From: Caldifarciminota bacterium UBA2202
GTDB taxonomy: Bacteria; Hydrothermota; 32-111
Reading direction: 5' to 3'
Length of the DNA stretch: 16,468 nt
Assembly: GCA_002327905.1 (NCBI GenBank)
Contig: DCUY01000014.1
Span: forward strand, 1-16,468
Position 1 is the stretch's first letter; each line of letters begins with the position of its first letter. The notes under the pieces are model-generated. The model worked only from the letters and a program-made list of their open reading frames with translations, was not told the DNA's origin and did no database searches. Positions 1-6,793 of the stretch are shown here, in pieces. A program made the position numbers and the translations under genes.

Positions 1-72
1 GTGAGCGCAAAAAAGCTCTGCCCCGCAGGAATGAAAGAATGCGAAAGCGCAGAGGTCTCTTATGGGCATTAA
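1..72 (+). CDS. Probable 3' end of an upstream gene (partial, unidentified)
   Basis: Frame 1 is open from the window edge to a TAA at 70-72, giving about 23 residues ending SAEVSYGH. Two observations favour this frame. Its codons (GCA, GAA, AAA, GGA, TCT) match the neighbours, whereas frame 3, open to 83, needs several CGC/CGA arginine codons that are rare here. It also overlaps the folK ATG by exactly 11 bases, the same overlap seen at argS/purM and purD/substrate-binding protein. Frame 2 has a TGA at 2-4, so an upstream gene could instead end there. Too little is present to name a function. Confidence 0.4.
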   Translation: MSAKKLCPAGMKECESAEVSYGH

Positions 73-577
73 CTCAAACATAATACTCTGCCTCGGATCA
101 AATCTTGAAGACAGGTATAAAAACATCAAGACTGCTGTCAATCTGTTGAAAAAGCATGAAATGAAAATTCTCAATAATTCTTTTCTATATGAGACAGAGG
201 CTGTCGACTTTGAAGATCAGACCGCATTCTACAATATTGCTCTCTGCATATCGACAAATTTGGATCCAACAAACCTTCTGAACACGGTAAAAAGGATAGA
301 ATCAATCATGGGAAGAAGGGAAAGCATAAGATTCGGACCCCGCCTGATTGATATTGATATATTGCTGTATAATGATATAATAATTGAAAGTGATTTTTTG
401 TGCATTCCTCACAAAAAAATACTTGAAAGGTATTTTGTTCTGCAGATGCTGAAAGATATTGATGAAGAGATAATAATTCCGGGATGCGAACTAAAAGTGA
501 AGGATGCCTATGAAAAAGTCGGAAAAGACAAAACAGTCGTCAGACTCTCACAGAAAGCTCTAAAAGGGGTGTTATGA
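62..577 (+). CDS. folK: 2-amino-4-hydroxy-6-hydroxymethyldihydropteridine pyrophosphokinase (HPPK)
   Basis: FolK transfers pyrophosphate from ATP to 6-hydroxymethyl-7,8-dihydropterin, the step before dihydropteroate synthase in folate synthesis; it is cytosolic. The 171-residue length is normal for a single-domain HPPK. The N-terminal LGSNLEDR (about 11-18) is the usual GSN start. The signature RFGPRLIDIDILLY lies at about 90-103; by family knowledge Asp97 and Asp99 should bind the two magnesium ions. IPH at 115-117 and ERYFVL at 122-127 match the conserved IPHPR...ERxFVL segment. The ATG at 62 has AGAGG at 51-55, six bases upstream. The stop overlaps the next start as ATGATGA. No folB or folP is in the window, so the other folate genes must lie elsewhere. 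Confidence 0.96.
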   Translation: MGINSNIILCLGSNLEDRYKNIKTAVNLLKKHEMKILNNSFLYETEAVDFEDQTAFYNIALCISTNLDPTNLLNTVKRIESIMGRRESIRFGPRLIDIDILLYNDIIIESDFLCIPHKKILERYFVLQMLKDIDEEIIIPGCELKVKDAYEKVGKDKTVVRLSQKALKGVL

Positions 578-1221
578 TGAATCCTCCGTATAAATTCATT
601 GCAGTTGAGGGTGTTATAGGAGTGGGAAAGACCACTCTTGCGACAAAACTCGCAAAATACTATAAGGGAGAAGTCATTCTTGAGCCTGTGGAGGAGAATC
701 CCTTTCTTGACAAGTTTTACAAGAATGTCGAAGGCTTTGCATTTCAGACTCAGATATTCTTCCTCTTCGCAAGATACAATCAGATGAAAAGCCTAAAGCA
801 GACAAAAATATTCTTCGACATGCTTGTTAGCGATTATATGTTTGACAAAGACAGAATCTTCGCCAATCTGAATCTTGATGAAAATGAATTCCAGCTCTAT
901 GAGCATATTTTGAAATTCATAGAGAAGGACATTACTTCTCCGGACCTTGTGATATACCTTCAGGCATCTCCGGAGGTGATAATGGAGAGAATAAAGAAGA
1001 GAAGCCGCTCTTTTGAGCAGGACATTTCAATCGAATACATAAATGAATTATCGAGAAATTATTCCAATTTTTTCACATACTATAAATCCTGCCCTGTTCT
1101 TATAGTAAATGTGGATGAAGTCGATTTATCCAAAGAGCAGGGACCCCTCTCGCAGATAATTCAGGAGATTGAAAAACCGTTCAACGGAGTCAAATACTTA
1201 AAACCCATATCCATAAGCTGA
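574..1221 (+). CDS. Deoxynucleoside kinase (dCK/dGK-type dNK family)
   Basis: Predicted to phosphorylate deoxynucleosides at the 5' position for dNTP salvage. At 215 residues it has the usual length. The P-loop GVIGVGKT is at 13-20. EPVEENPFL (37-45) and the FQTQ segment (57-60) correspond to the substrate-binding region of the family. DKDRIFA (91-97) corresponds to the DRS-type motif, and KKRSRSFEQDI (141-151) to the arginine-rich LID over the phosphates. Substrate preference (dA/dG versus dC) cannot be read from these motifs. Two start codons are adjacent: ATG 574 overlaps folK by four bases, and ATG 577 (TGATG overlap) sits a better seven bases from GGGG at 566-569, so the true protein may lack the first Met. 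dNK genes beside folK are, from memory, a recurring arrangement. Confidence 0.9.
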   Translation: MMNPPYKFIAVEGVIGVGKTTLATKLAKYYKGEVILEPVEENPFLDKFYKNVEGFAFQTQIFFLFARYNQMKSLKQTKIFFDMLVSDYMFDKDRIFANLNLDENEFQLYEHILKFIEKDITSPDLVIYLQASPEVIMERIKKRSRSFEQDISIEYINELSRNYSNFFTYYKSCPVLIVNVDEVDLSKEQGPLSQIIQEIEKPFNGVKYLKPISIS

Positions 1222-1222
1222 A

Positions 1223-2062
1223 ATGAAGACAATCAAAAAAATAAAAGAGATGAATAAGGAATCCGGACAACTCAGGTCAGGAAAATTTACAATCGGATTC
1301 GTACCCACAATGGGAGCCCTTCATGCAGGGCATATATCTCTTGTCAGAAAGGCGAAGAAGATGACAGATAAAGTGATAGTCTCCATCTTTGTAAATCCGA
1401 TACAGTTCGGAGCAAATGAAGACTTTTCGAAATATCCGCGCCCGATAAAGGCGGATATGAATATTCTGAAGAGAGAGGGAGCCGACATTCTCTTTCTGCC
1501 TTCTGCTAATGAGATGTACAGGGAGAGAATAACCAATATTTCGGCTGAAAAATACTCCTCAATTCTCTGCGGAATGACGAGGAAAAACCATTTTGACGGA
1601 GTTCTCACTGTTGTGGCGAAACTCTTCAACATTGTCTCTCCTGATTTTGCATTCTTCGGAGAGAAGGATTATCAGCAATTGACTCTTGTGAAGAGAATGG
1701 CATCAGATTTGAATTTCAATGTAAAAATAGTACAGTGCCCGATAGTAAGGGAAAAAGACAAACTCGCAATAAGTTCGAGAAATATCTATCTGTCGGATAA
1801 AGAGAGGCGGGAGGCTCCAATCATTTACAATACACTTTCATTTGCAAAGAGACTCTTCAAAGAGGGTGTCAAAATTGATGAGATAGAGAGAATATCAAAG
1901 AAGATAATTGAATCCGATTCTTCAGGAAGAGTGGATTACATAAAAATATATGAAGATAAAACTTTAAATGAGGTGACATCGAAGAGCAGGCACTGCAGGA
2001 TATTTGCCGCAGTCTATTTCAACCGCACCCGCCTTATAGACAATATGGGAGCAGAAAGATGA
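1223..2062 (+). CDS. panC: Pantothenate synthetase (pantoate-beta-alanine ligase)
   Basis: PanC joins pantoate and beta-alanine using ATP, making pantothenate for CoA. At 279 residues it is full length. Visible motifs are PTMGALHAGH (28-37, the HIGH-like ATP site with His34 and His37), FVNPIQF (56-62), FDGVLTVVAKLFNIV (124-138), GEKDYQQ (146-152) and the KMSKS-like region REKDKLAISSRN (176-187). In that last motif the family normally has DGLAMSSRN; here the glycine is Lys180. NRTRLIDN near the C-terminus replaces the more usual GxTRLIDN. The gene starts one base after the dNK stop and no Shine-Dalgarno is visible, so its translation probably depends on coupling. No panB or panD is present in the window. 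Confidence 0.96.
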   Translation: MKTIKKIKEMNKESGQLRSGKFTIGFVPTMGALHAGHISLVRKAKKMTDKVIVSIFVNPIQFGANEDFSKYPRPIKADMNILKREGADILFLPSANEMYRERITNISAEKYSSILCGMTRKNHFDGVLTVVAKLFNIVSPDFAFFGEKDYQQLTLVKRMASDLNFNVKIVQCPIVREKDKLAISSRNIYLSDKERREAPIIYNTLSFAKRLFKEGVKIDEIERISKKIIESDSSGRVDYIKIYEDKTLNEVTSKSRHCRIFAAVYFNRTRLIDNMGAER

Positions 2063-3009
2063 CGCTCAATGTTTTAATACTTGCGGCAGGACTCGGCACA
2101 AGGATGAAATCGGAAAAATCAAAAGTGATGCACGAGATTTTGGGAAAACCGATTCTTGAATACATACTCAATGTATCTTTATCTCTAAGCCCGTCCCGCA
2201 CAATACTTCTCGTGTCCCCAAAACAGAATGACATAAAAGAGAAATTTCAGGGAAGAGGCCTCATGTTTGCAATTCAGCAAAAACAGCTCGGCACAGGAGA
2301 TGCCGTAAAATCCGCTGTCTTATCAGTTGAAAAGGATGCCGAACTGATGGTACTCGCGGGAGATGTTCCGATGATAACTTCTGAAACTCTCGGAAAACTC
2401 TATGAAACGCATATGAAAGAGAAGAATGGAATAACTTTTCTTACAATGGTTCTTCAAAATCCAAAGGGCTACGGAAGAGTCAGCAGAAAGAATGGAAAAA
2501 TAGCTTCAATAATCGAAGAGAGAGACGCATCCGAAGAGATAAAAAAGATAAATGAAGTAAACAGCGGAATATATGTCTTCTCGTACGATTTTCTTTCACA
2601 TGGTATCTCCATGCTTGATAATAACAATGCTCAGAAAGAATATTATCTGACAGACCTTGTGCGCATAGCGCATGAAAAAGGAATAAAGACGCAGACAATA
2701 ATTATTGAAGACTACAGTGAAGTAAGCGGAATCAATGACAGAAAACAGCTTTGTGAGATTGAACGCACAATGCTTGACAGGCGCATATCAGACCTGATGA
2801 AGAGCGGAGTGACAATAAGAAATCCGTTGACAGTGTATATTGACGATGATGTGACAATAGGCGCTGATGTTGAAATATGCTCAAATGTAGTTCTTAAAGG
2901 AAAGACCGTGATAAAAGAGAAAGCATTCATAGGAGATTTTTCCTTTATAAGAAACGGAATAATCGAGTCAGGCGCAATAATAAAACCGCACACTGTGATT
3001 GATAAATGA
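2059..3009 (+). CDS. glmU: GlmU-type N-acetylglucosamine-1-phosphate uridyltransferase, C-terminally short
   Basis: The N-terminal pyrophosphorylase domain (about 1-230) is well preserved: LAAGLGTRM at 8-16, Lys22, QLGTG at 76-80, AGDVP at 100-104 with Asp102 as likely Mg ligand, GYGR at 137-140, Glu154 and EVNSG at 166-170. This predicts UTP plus GlcNAc-1-P giving UDP-GlcNAc for peptidoglycan and LPS. The left-handed beta-helix begins at about 250 (GVTIRNP, then hexapeptide-like turns) but the protein stops at 316, whereas bifunctional GlmU has about 450 residues. The acetyltransferase site, built by later coils, is therefore absent. The downstream DNA is filled by the next gene with no helix remnant, so this is not a recent frameshift. 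The ATGA overlap with panC and GGGAG at 2047-2051 support the start. Another sugar-1-P nucleotidyltransferase specificity is possible. Confidence 0.85.
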   Translation: MTLNVLILAAGLGTRMKSEKSKVMHEILGKPILEYILNVSLSLSPSRTILLVSPKQNDIKEKFQGRGLMFAIQQKQLGTGDAVKSAVLSVEKDAELMVLAGDVPMITSETLGKLYETHMKEKNGITFLTMVLQNPKGYGRVSRKNGKIASIIEERDASEEIKKINEVNSGIYVFSYDFLSHGISMLDNNNAQKEYYLTDLVRIAHEKGIKTQTIIIEDYSEVSGINDRKQLCEIERTMLDRRISDLMKSGVTIRNPLTVYIDDDVTIGADVEICSNVVLKGKTVIKEKAFIGDFSFIRNGIIESGAIIKPHTVIDK

Positions 3010-3383
3010 GAAAAAAGCTCCTTGGCTTCGTTCTTCTTCTCTTTTTGCTTCTCTCCCTATTCTTTGTATTTTATTTTTCCGGACGGACGGACAGGGAGTA
3101 TGTGCGGGTTGAAATACTTAATGCAACTTCAACAGCAGGACTCGGGGAAAAATTTGCAGAGAAGCTGAAAGACAAGAACTGCGATGTTATTTGCATAGCG
3201 AGAGTCAAGTGCGATTCTTTTCCGCACACTTCGGTAGTTGAAAGAATGAGAAAAAATAAGGCGAATGCGCGGATAGTCTCCGGCATCCTCAGGTGCGACA
3301 GGATATTCATTGAAATTGACTCTACCATGAATGTTGACGCGACTGTTATTATAGGCGAAGATTTTGAAAAATATATAAAGTGA
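3006..3383 (+). CDS. Membrane-anchored LytR_C-domain protein
   Basis: This 125-residue protein has a basic start (MRKK) followed by one long hydrophobic stretch (about 5-24), which predicts a membrane anchor or uncleaved signal. The rest resembles the LytR C-terminal domain (LytR_C): VRVEILNATSTAGLGEKF at about 33-50, and VDATVIIGEDF at about 110-120, matching the family's VDVTVILGxDY ending. The catalytic LytR-CpsA-Psr phosphotransferase domain is absent, so it cannot be assigned ligase activity. LytR_C genes are often found just before rsfS, as here; the reason is not established. The ATG overlaps the glmU stop by four bases, with no clear Shine-Dalgarno, implying translational coupling. 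An extracytoplasmic location and a cell-envelope role are inferences. Confidence 0.75.
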   Translation: MRKKLLGFVLLLFLLLSLFFVFYFSGRTDREYVRVEILNATSTAGLGEKFAEKLKDKNCDVICIARVKCDSFPHTSVVERMRKNKANARIVSGILRCDRIFIEIDSTMNVDATVIIGEDFEKYIK

Positions 3384-3390
3384 GGTTCAA

Positions 3391-3726
3391 GTGAATGACA
3401 AAGTAAAGACAATAGTAGAAGCAATTCAGGAGAAGAAAGGAATAGATATTACGATTATTGATTTGACCAATATCTCTTCATTTACGGACTATTTCGTAAT
3501 TGCCTCTGGAATCTCCTCTGTTCAGACAAATGCCATAAAAGAGAGCATAGAAAAAAAGATGCGCAGAATAAGCAAATTGAAGGGCATTGAAGGAGAGAGA
3601 AGCGGAGTATGGATATTGATGGATTACTCGGATGTGATTGTCCACATATTCCAGCCGAAGGAGAGAATGAAATTCTCTCTTGAAGACTTGTATGCCGACG
3701 GAAAAACATTAAGGCCCGGTGACTGA
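3391..3726 (+). CDS. rsfS: Ribosomal silencing factor RsfS
   Basis: RsfS binds uL14 on the large ribosomal subunit and blocks subunit joining when nutrients are scarce. The 111-residue protein matches the family throughout: FTDYFVIASG (31-40), VWILMDYSDVIVHIF (about 73-87) and the ending RMKFSLEDLYAD (about 92-103), equivalent to the usual RxFYxLExLWxDA. The GTG at 3391 is the start: AGGT at 3383-3386 lies just upstream and the family's N-terminus fits. Seven bases separate it from the LytR_C gene. The stop is followed with no gap by the argS GTG. The ordinary partner gene nadD is not in this window. Confidence 0.95.
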   Translation: MNDKVKTIVEAIQEKKGIDITIIDLTNISSFTDYFVIASGISSVQTNAIKESIEKKMRRISKLKGIEGERSGVWILMDYSDVIVHIFQPKERMKFSLEDLYADGKTLRPGD

Positions 3727-5340
3727 GTGCTTATTGAGAAATCCTTCACTGCGCTTAAAGAGAGCATGGAATCTCTTAAAATGCCTCCCCTTAATCAGGA
3801 GGATTCTCTCTCATTCACAGAGCACGGCCATTTCTCCTCCAATATCTCTTTTGCCGCGGCAAAGGTGATGAAGAAAAACCCTATGGAGATTGCATTGAAA
3901 ATTGCAGAATCTATGAAAGGCGAATTTATGCTCTCTTCCTCTGCAGTAAAACCGGGATTTATAAATGTGACTTTCACTGACAGAGCTTTAATAGATGAAA
4001 TGAAGGAGATTGCATCTGAAATAAATTGGGGGAAGAAAGATATAAATAAGGGAAAGGTCAATCTTGAATTTGTAAGCGCCAATCCCACAGGACCCCTCGT
4101 TCTTGTCAATATGCGCGCAGGCGTGGCAGGCAACTGCCTCGCAAAAATAATGCAGTATTCCGGATACGATGCAGTAAAAGAAAATTATGTGAATGATTCA
4201 GGAAAACAGGTGCATAATCTCGGAGCATCAATTCTCTTTCACATTGCCAAGGACAAAGGAGAGTTTCCTGAGAACGGTTATAAGGGGTCATATATAAAAG
4301 ATATTGCATTCGAAGTACAAAAAAACCACCCGCCTTTGAATTGGAGTGAAGAGAACATAAATTTGTGCGCCGATGAGGGAAAGAGAATAATTTTGGAATC
4401 CCAGAAAAAATCCCTTGAAAAATTCCACATTGTTTTTGATTCTTGGGTTTACGAGAGTTTTATAAGAAACGAGTATATAAAAAAAACAGAGGAGTATCTA
4501 AGAGAAAAGAAATACATTTATGTTAATGAAAATGCAGTATTCCTCAGAACAACCGATTTCGGAGACGATAAGGATAGAGTTATATACAAATCCGATGGAG
4601 AGATGACATACTTTCTTCCTGACATTGCATATCATTTCTACAAGGCAGAGAGAGGATTTGACAGAATAATAGACATACTCGGGCCTGACCATCACGGATA
4701 TACATCAAGGATAAAGGCGTCTCTTCAAATGCTCGACAAGAAATCAAGATTCGACATAATAATCGCGCAGATAGTGACTCTGTACAGAAATAATGAAAAA
4801 TATGAAATGTCGAAGAGAGCCGGAGACTTCATAAGCATGGACGAACTTGCTGAGGAAATAGACCCTGATGTCTTGAAGTTTTTGGTGTTATCAAGAAAAC
4901 TCTCCCAGCCATTTAATTTTGACATTGAGAAGGCGAAAGAGACAACAATGGATAACCCTGTCTATTATGTGCAATATGCGTATGCACGGCTCTCCTCTCT
5001 TATGAGCAATGCCTGTATAAACAGCTTTTCAGACATATCCTATGATTATGATTCTTTGGGAGATGATTCTTTGAGAAGCATAGCCGCAAAACTTCTCGAA
5101 TTTCCATACACTGTATATTCAATAGCTGAGACATACGAAATTCAGAAGCTTCCGACTTACATAGTCTCCCTCTCTTCCCTGATTCACTCATACTATCATG
5201 ACAACAGAATAATCACTGATGATAAGAAAGAGACCAATATTAAAATATCCGTTTTGTTTGCCGCGCGGAGAATACTCCGCACTGCATTTGAAATGATAGG
5301 CATAACAGTAAAAGAAAGGATGGAGAAAAATGAAGTATAA
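3727..5340 (+). CDS. argS: Arginyl-tRNA synthetase with atypical HIGH motif
   Basis: Charges tRNA-Arg with arginine using ATP. The 537-residue length is slightly short but complete: an N-terminal Arg-tRNA-synthetase-N domain (about 1-90), the class I catalytic core, and a C-terminal DALR anticodon-binding domain following NPVYYVQYAYAR. The signature SANPTGPL is at 117-124, but where HIGH (usually HVGH) should follow, residues 125-128 read VLVN. YVNDSGKQ (154-161), LGPDHHGYTSR and SKRAGDF in the KMSK region are intact; the KMSK itself is EMSK (360-363). The start is GTG immediately after the rsfS stop; only a weak AAGG at 3711-3714 lies upstream. The frame is uninterrupted and the rest of the core is conserved, so I read it as a functional divergent enzyme, not a pseudogene. 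Confidence 0.93.
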   Translation: MLIEKSFTALKESMESLKMPPLNQEDSLSFTEHGHFSSNISFAAAKVMKKNPMEIALKIAESMKGEFMLSSSAVKPGFINVTFTDRALIDEMKEIASEINWGKKDINKGKVNLEFVSANPTGPLVLVNMRAGVAGNCLAKIMQYSGYDAVKENYVNDSGKQVHNLGASILFHIAKDKGEFPENGYKGSYIKDIAFEVQKNHPPLNWSEENINLCADEGKRIILESQKKSLEKFHIVFDSWVYESFIRNEYIKKTEEYLREKKYIYVNENAVFLRTTDFGDDKDRVIYKSDGEMTYFLPDIAYHFYKAERGFDRIIDILGPDHHGYTSRIKASLQMLDKKSRFDIIIAQIVTLYRNNEKYEMSKRAGDFISMDELAEEIDPDVLKFLVLSRKLSQPFNFDIEKAKETTMDNPVYYVQYAYARLSSLMSNACINSFSDISYDYDSLGDDSLRSIAAKLLEFPYTVYSIAETYEIQKLPTYIVSLSSLIHSYYHDNRIITDDKKETNIKISVLFAARRILRTAFEMIGITVKERMEKNEV

Positions 5341-6358
5341 GGATTCCGGAGTAAATATAAGCGAAGCAAATGAGACATTGGGGAGCATAAAAGAGATAGT
5401 GAAATCAACATTCACGAAATCCGTTCTTTCCAACATTGGGGCATTCGGATCAATGTATGACGGAAAATTCAAAGATATTAAAGAACCTGTTTTGGTCTCC
5501 TCAGCAGACGGAGTGGGAACAAAGATGATACTCGCCGAAGAGGCTGACTATTTTGAAAGGTGCGGAGAGGATATTGTCAACCATTCAGTCAATGACATAC
5601 TTTCTGTCGGGGCAAAGGGACTCTATTTTCTTGATTATCTCGGAATGGGCAGGCTTGAGAAGAGAAAAGTCGAGAGAATAATCACTTCAATGGCAAAGGC
5701 GTGCAGAGAGAACAATGTATCTCTTATCGGAGGAGAGCTCGCTGAAATGTCAGTAGTGTACAATTACACGCATTTTGATGTGGTGGGATTCATTGTGGGA
5801 GTCGCAGAAAAAAAAGATATTCTGACTGAGAAAAAAATAAAAAAAGACAATGTCATTATAGGATTGCATTCAAGCGGATTCCATACGAACGGGTATTCCC
5901 TGATAAGAAATATTTTGAAAGAGAAAAAGATAAATATAAAAAAATCTTTTCCCTTCTCAAAGAAGAAGATTTATGAACTTCTCCTTGAACCCCACAGGTC
6001 ATATTTTGCTCCAGTCTATCCTCTTGTGAGAGAGAGGGTTTTAAGCGGAATCGCCCACATTACCGGAGGAGGATTCTTTGATAATATTGAAAGAATACTT
6101 CCTGACAATGTTGATGCTGTAATCGACACTTCAAAGTGGAAGACGCCTGAGCTTTTTTCGCATATATGCTCTCTCGGAGACGTAAGTTTTGAAGAATCAT
6201 ATAAAACATTCAATATGGGCATAGGCATGACTCTTGTTGCAGAGAAAAAAAATCTTCTGTATATTGAAAAATCCCTAAAAAAGTTTAAAATAGGATATGA
6301 TATTATAGGAAGGACCGCTTCAGGAAGCGGATCCGTTTATCTCTTAAAAAGGAGTTGA
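5330..6358 (+). CDS. purM: Phosphoribosylformylglycinamidine cyclo-ligase (AIR synthetase)
   Basis: PurM closes the imidazole ring of FGAM using ATP to give AIR, step five of purine synthesis. At 342 residues it is full length. Recognisable blocks in order are YKDSGVNI (3-10), SSADGVGTKM (57-66, substrate and ATP site), GEDIVNHSVNDIL (79-91), GAKGLYFLDY (94-103), GGELAEM (134-140, family GGETAEMPG) and GLHSSGFHTNGYSLIR. Near the C-terminus, HITGGGFFDNIERILP matches the family's HITGGG block. The ATG at 5330 overlaps the end of argS by 11 bases and has GGAG at 5322-5325. Its partner in the same pathway, purD, lies about 7.5 kb downstream in the same array. Confidence 0.97.
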   Translation: MKYKDSGVNISEANETLGSIKEIVKSTFTKSVLSNIGAFGSMYDGKFKDIKEPVLVSSADGVGTKMILAEEADYFERCGEDIVNHSVNDILSVGAKGLYFLDYLGMGRLEKRKVERIITSMAKACRENNVSLIGGELAEMSVVYNYTHFDVVGFIVGVAEKKDILTEKKIKKDNVIIGLHSSGFHTNGYSLIRNILKEKKINIKKSFPFSKKKIYELLLEPHRSYFAPVYPLVRERVLSGIAHITGGGFFDNIERILPDNVDAVIDTSKWKTPELFSHICSLGDVSFEESYKTFNMGIGMTLVAEKKNLLYIEKSLKKFKIGYDIIGRTASGSGSVYLLKRS

Positions 6359-6359
6359 A

Positions 6360-6782
6360 ATGAAAGATGATTTTTTCATTGAAAAAGCCAAGAAAGAGAT
6401 GGATACTCTTATGGACGACATTGTGGGCTTCTCAAGAATTTCAATCTATAGAAAGACTTACTTCTCCCCTCCTGTCGACATATATGAAGCAAACAACAGA
6501 TTTGTGATAATCACTGATGTCGCCGGAATAGATAAAAAACTCATAAATATAACTGTCTCTGACGATGTGCTGATAATCAAGGGAGAGAGGAAGAGAACCA
6601 ATGCAATTGATGAGAATCTCTGCTATTACCACATGGAGATAGAATACGGGCCATTTGAAAGGCGCATACGGATTCCGCGTAATATTGACATTGACCACAT
6701 GGATGTTGATTACGACAACGGGCTTTTGAAAATAGAGATACCTCTTATAATGAAGCAGACAAGGCAAATTAAAATAGACTGA
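6360..6782 (+). CDS. Small heat-shock protein, Hsp20/alpha-crystallin family
   Basis: An ATP-independent holdase chaperone of 140 residues. The alpha-crystallin domain runs from about 34 to 129: it opens with SPPVDIYEANNRFVI (36-50), has VSDDVLIIKGERK (66-78) and FERRIRIPRNID (99-110), and closes with GLLKIEIP (121-128), the GVLxIxxP signature. The C-terminal IKI (137-139) is an I-x-I motif, used for oligomer assembly in the family. The short N-terminal arm is acidic and basic and not strongly hydrophobic. It starts one base after purM with AAAGGAG at 6348-6354. Its position 11 bases before lon suggests a shared role: holding unfolded proteins that Lon can then degrade. No CIRCE element was found upstream. 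Confidence 0.93.
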   Translation: MKDDFFIEKAKKEMDTLMDDIVGFSRISIYRKTYFSPPVDIYEANNRFVIITDVAGIDKKLINITVSDDVLIIKGERKRTNAIDENLCYYHMEIEYGPFERRIRIPRNIDIDHMDVDYDNGLLKIEIPLIMKQTRQIKID

Positions 6783-6788
6783 AAGGAG
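6782..6788 (+). promoter_or_regulatory. Ribosome binding site that fixes the lon start
   Basis: AAAGGAG ends five bases before ATG 6794 but only two before the alternative TTG 6791, so the ATG is the likely start. Confidence 0.75.
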
Positions 6789-6793
6789 AATTG

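Noticed and set aside
3..83. Frame 3 tail (very Arg-rich) as the upstream gene end
   Set aside because: It requires several CGC/CGA codons, rare in the neighbouring genes; frame 1 fits codon use and the 11-base overlap pattern better.
2940..3390. Frameshift or nonsense mutation as the cause of the short GlmU
   Set aside because: The DNA after the stop encodes a LytR_C protein in a coupled ATGA overlap, and I see no hexapeptide-repeat remnant in any frame.
3071..3424. 117-codon - strand frame opposite the LytR_C gene
   Set aside because: The + strand frame has recognisable LytR_C motifs and operon-type overlaps; the antisense peptide is a Ser/Leu-rich shadow.
6280..6360. CIRCE (HrcA) operator before hsp20-lon
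   Set aside because: No TTAGCACTC-N9-GAGTGCTAA-like inverted repeat is present.
6791..6793. TTG as the lon start codon
   Set aside because: It is only two bases from AAAGGAG, while ATG 6794 is at normal distance and gives the expected Lon N-terminus.
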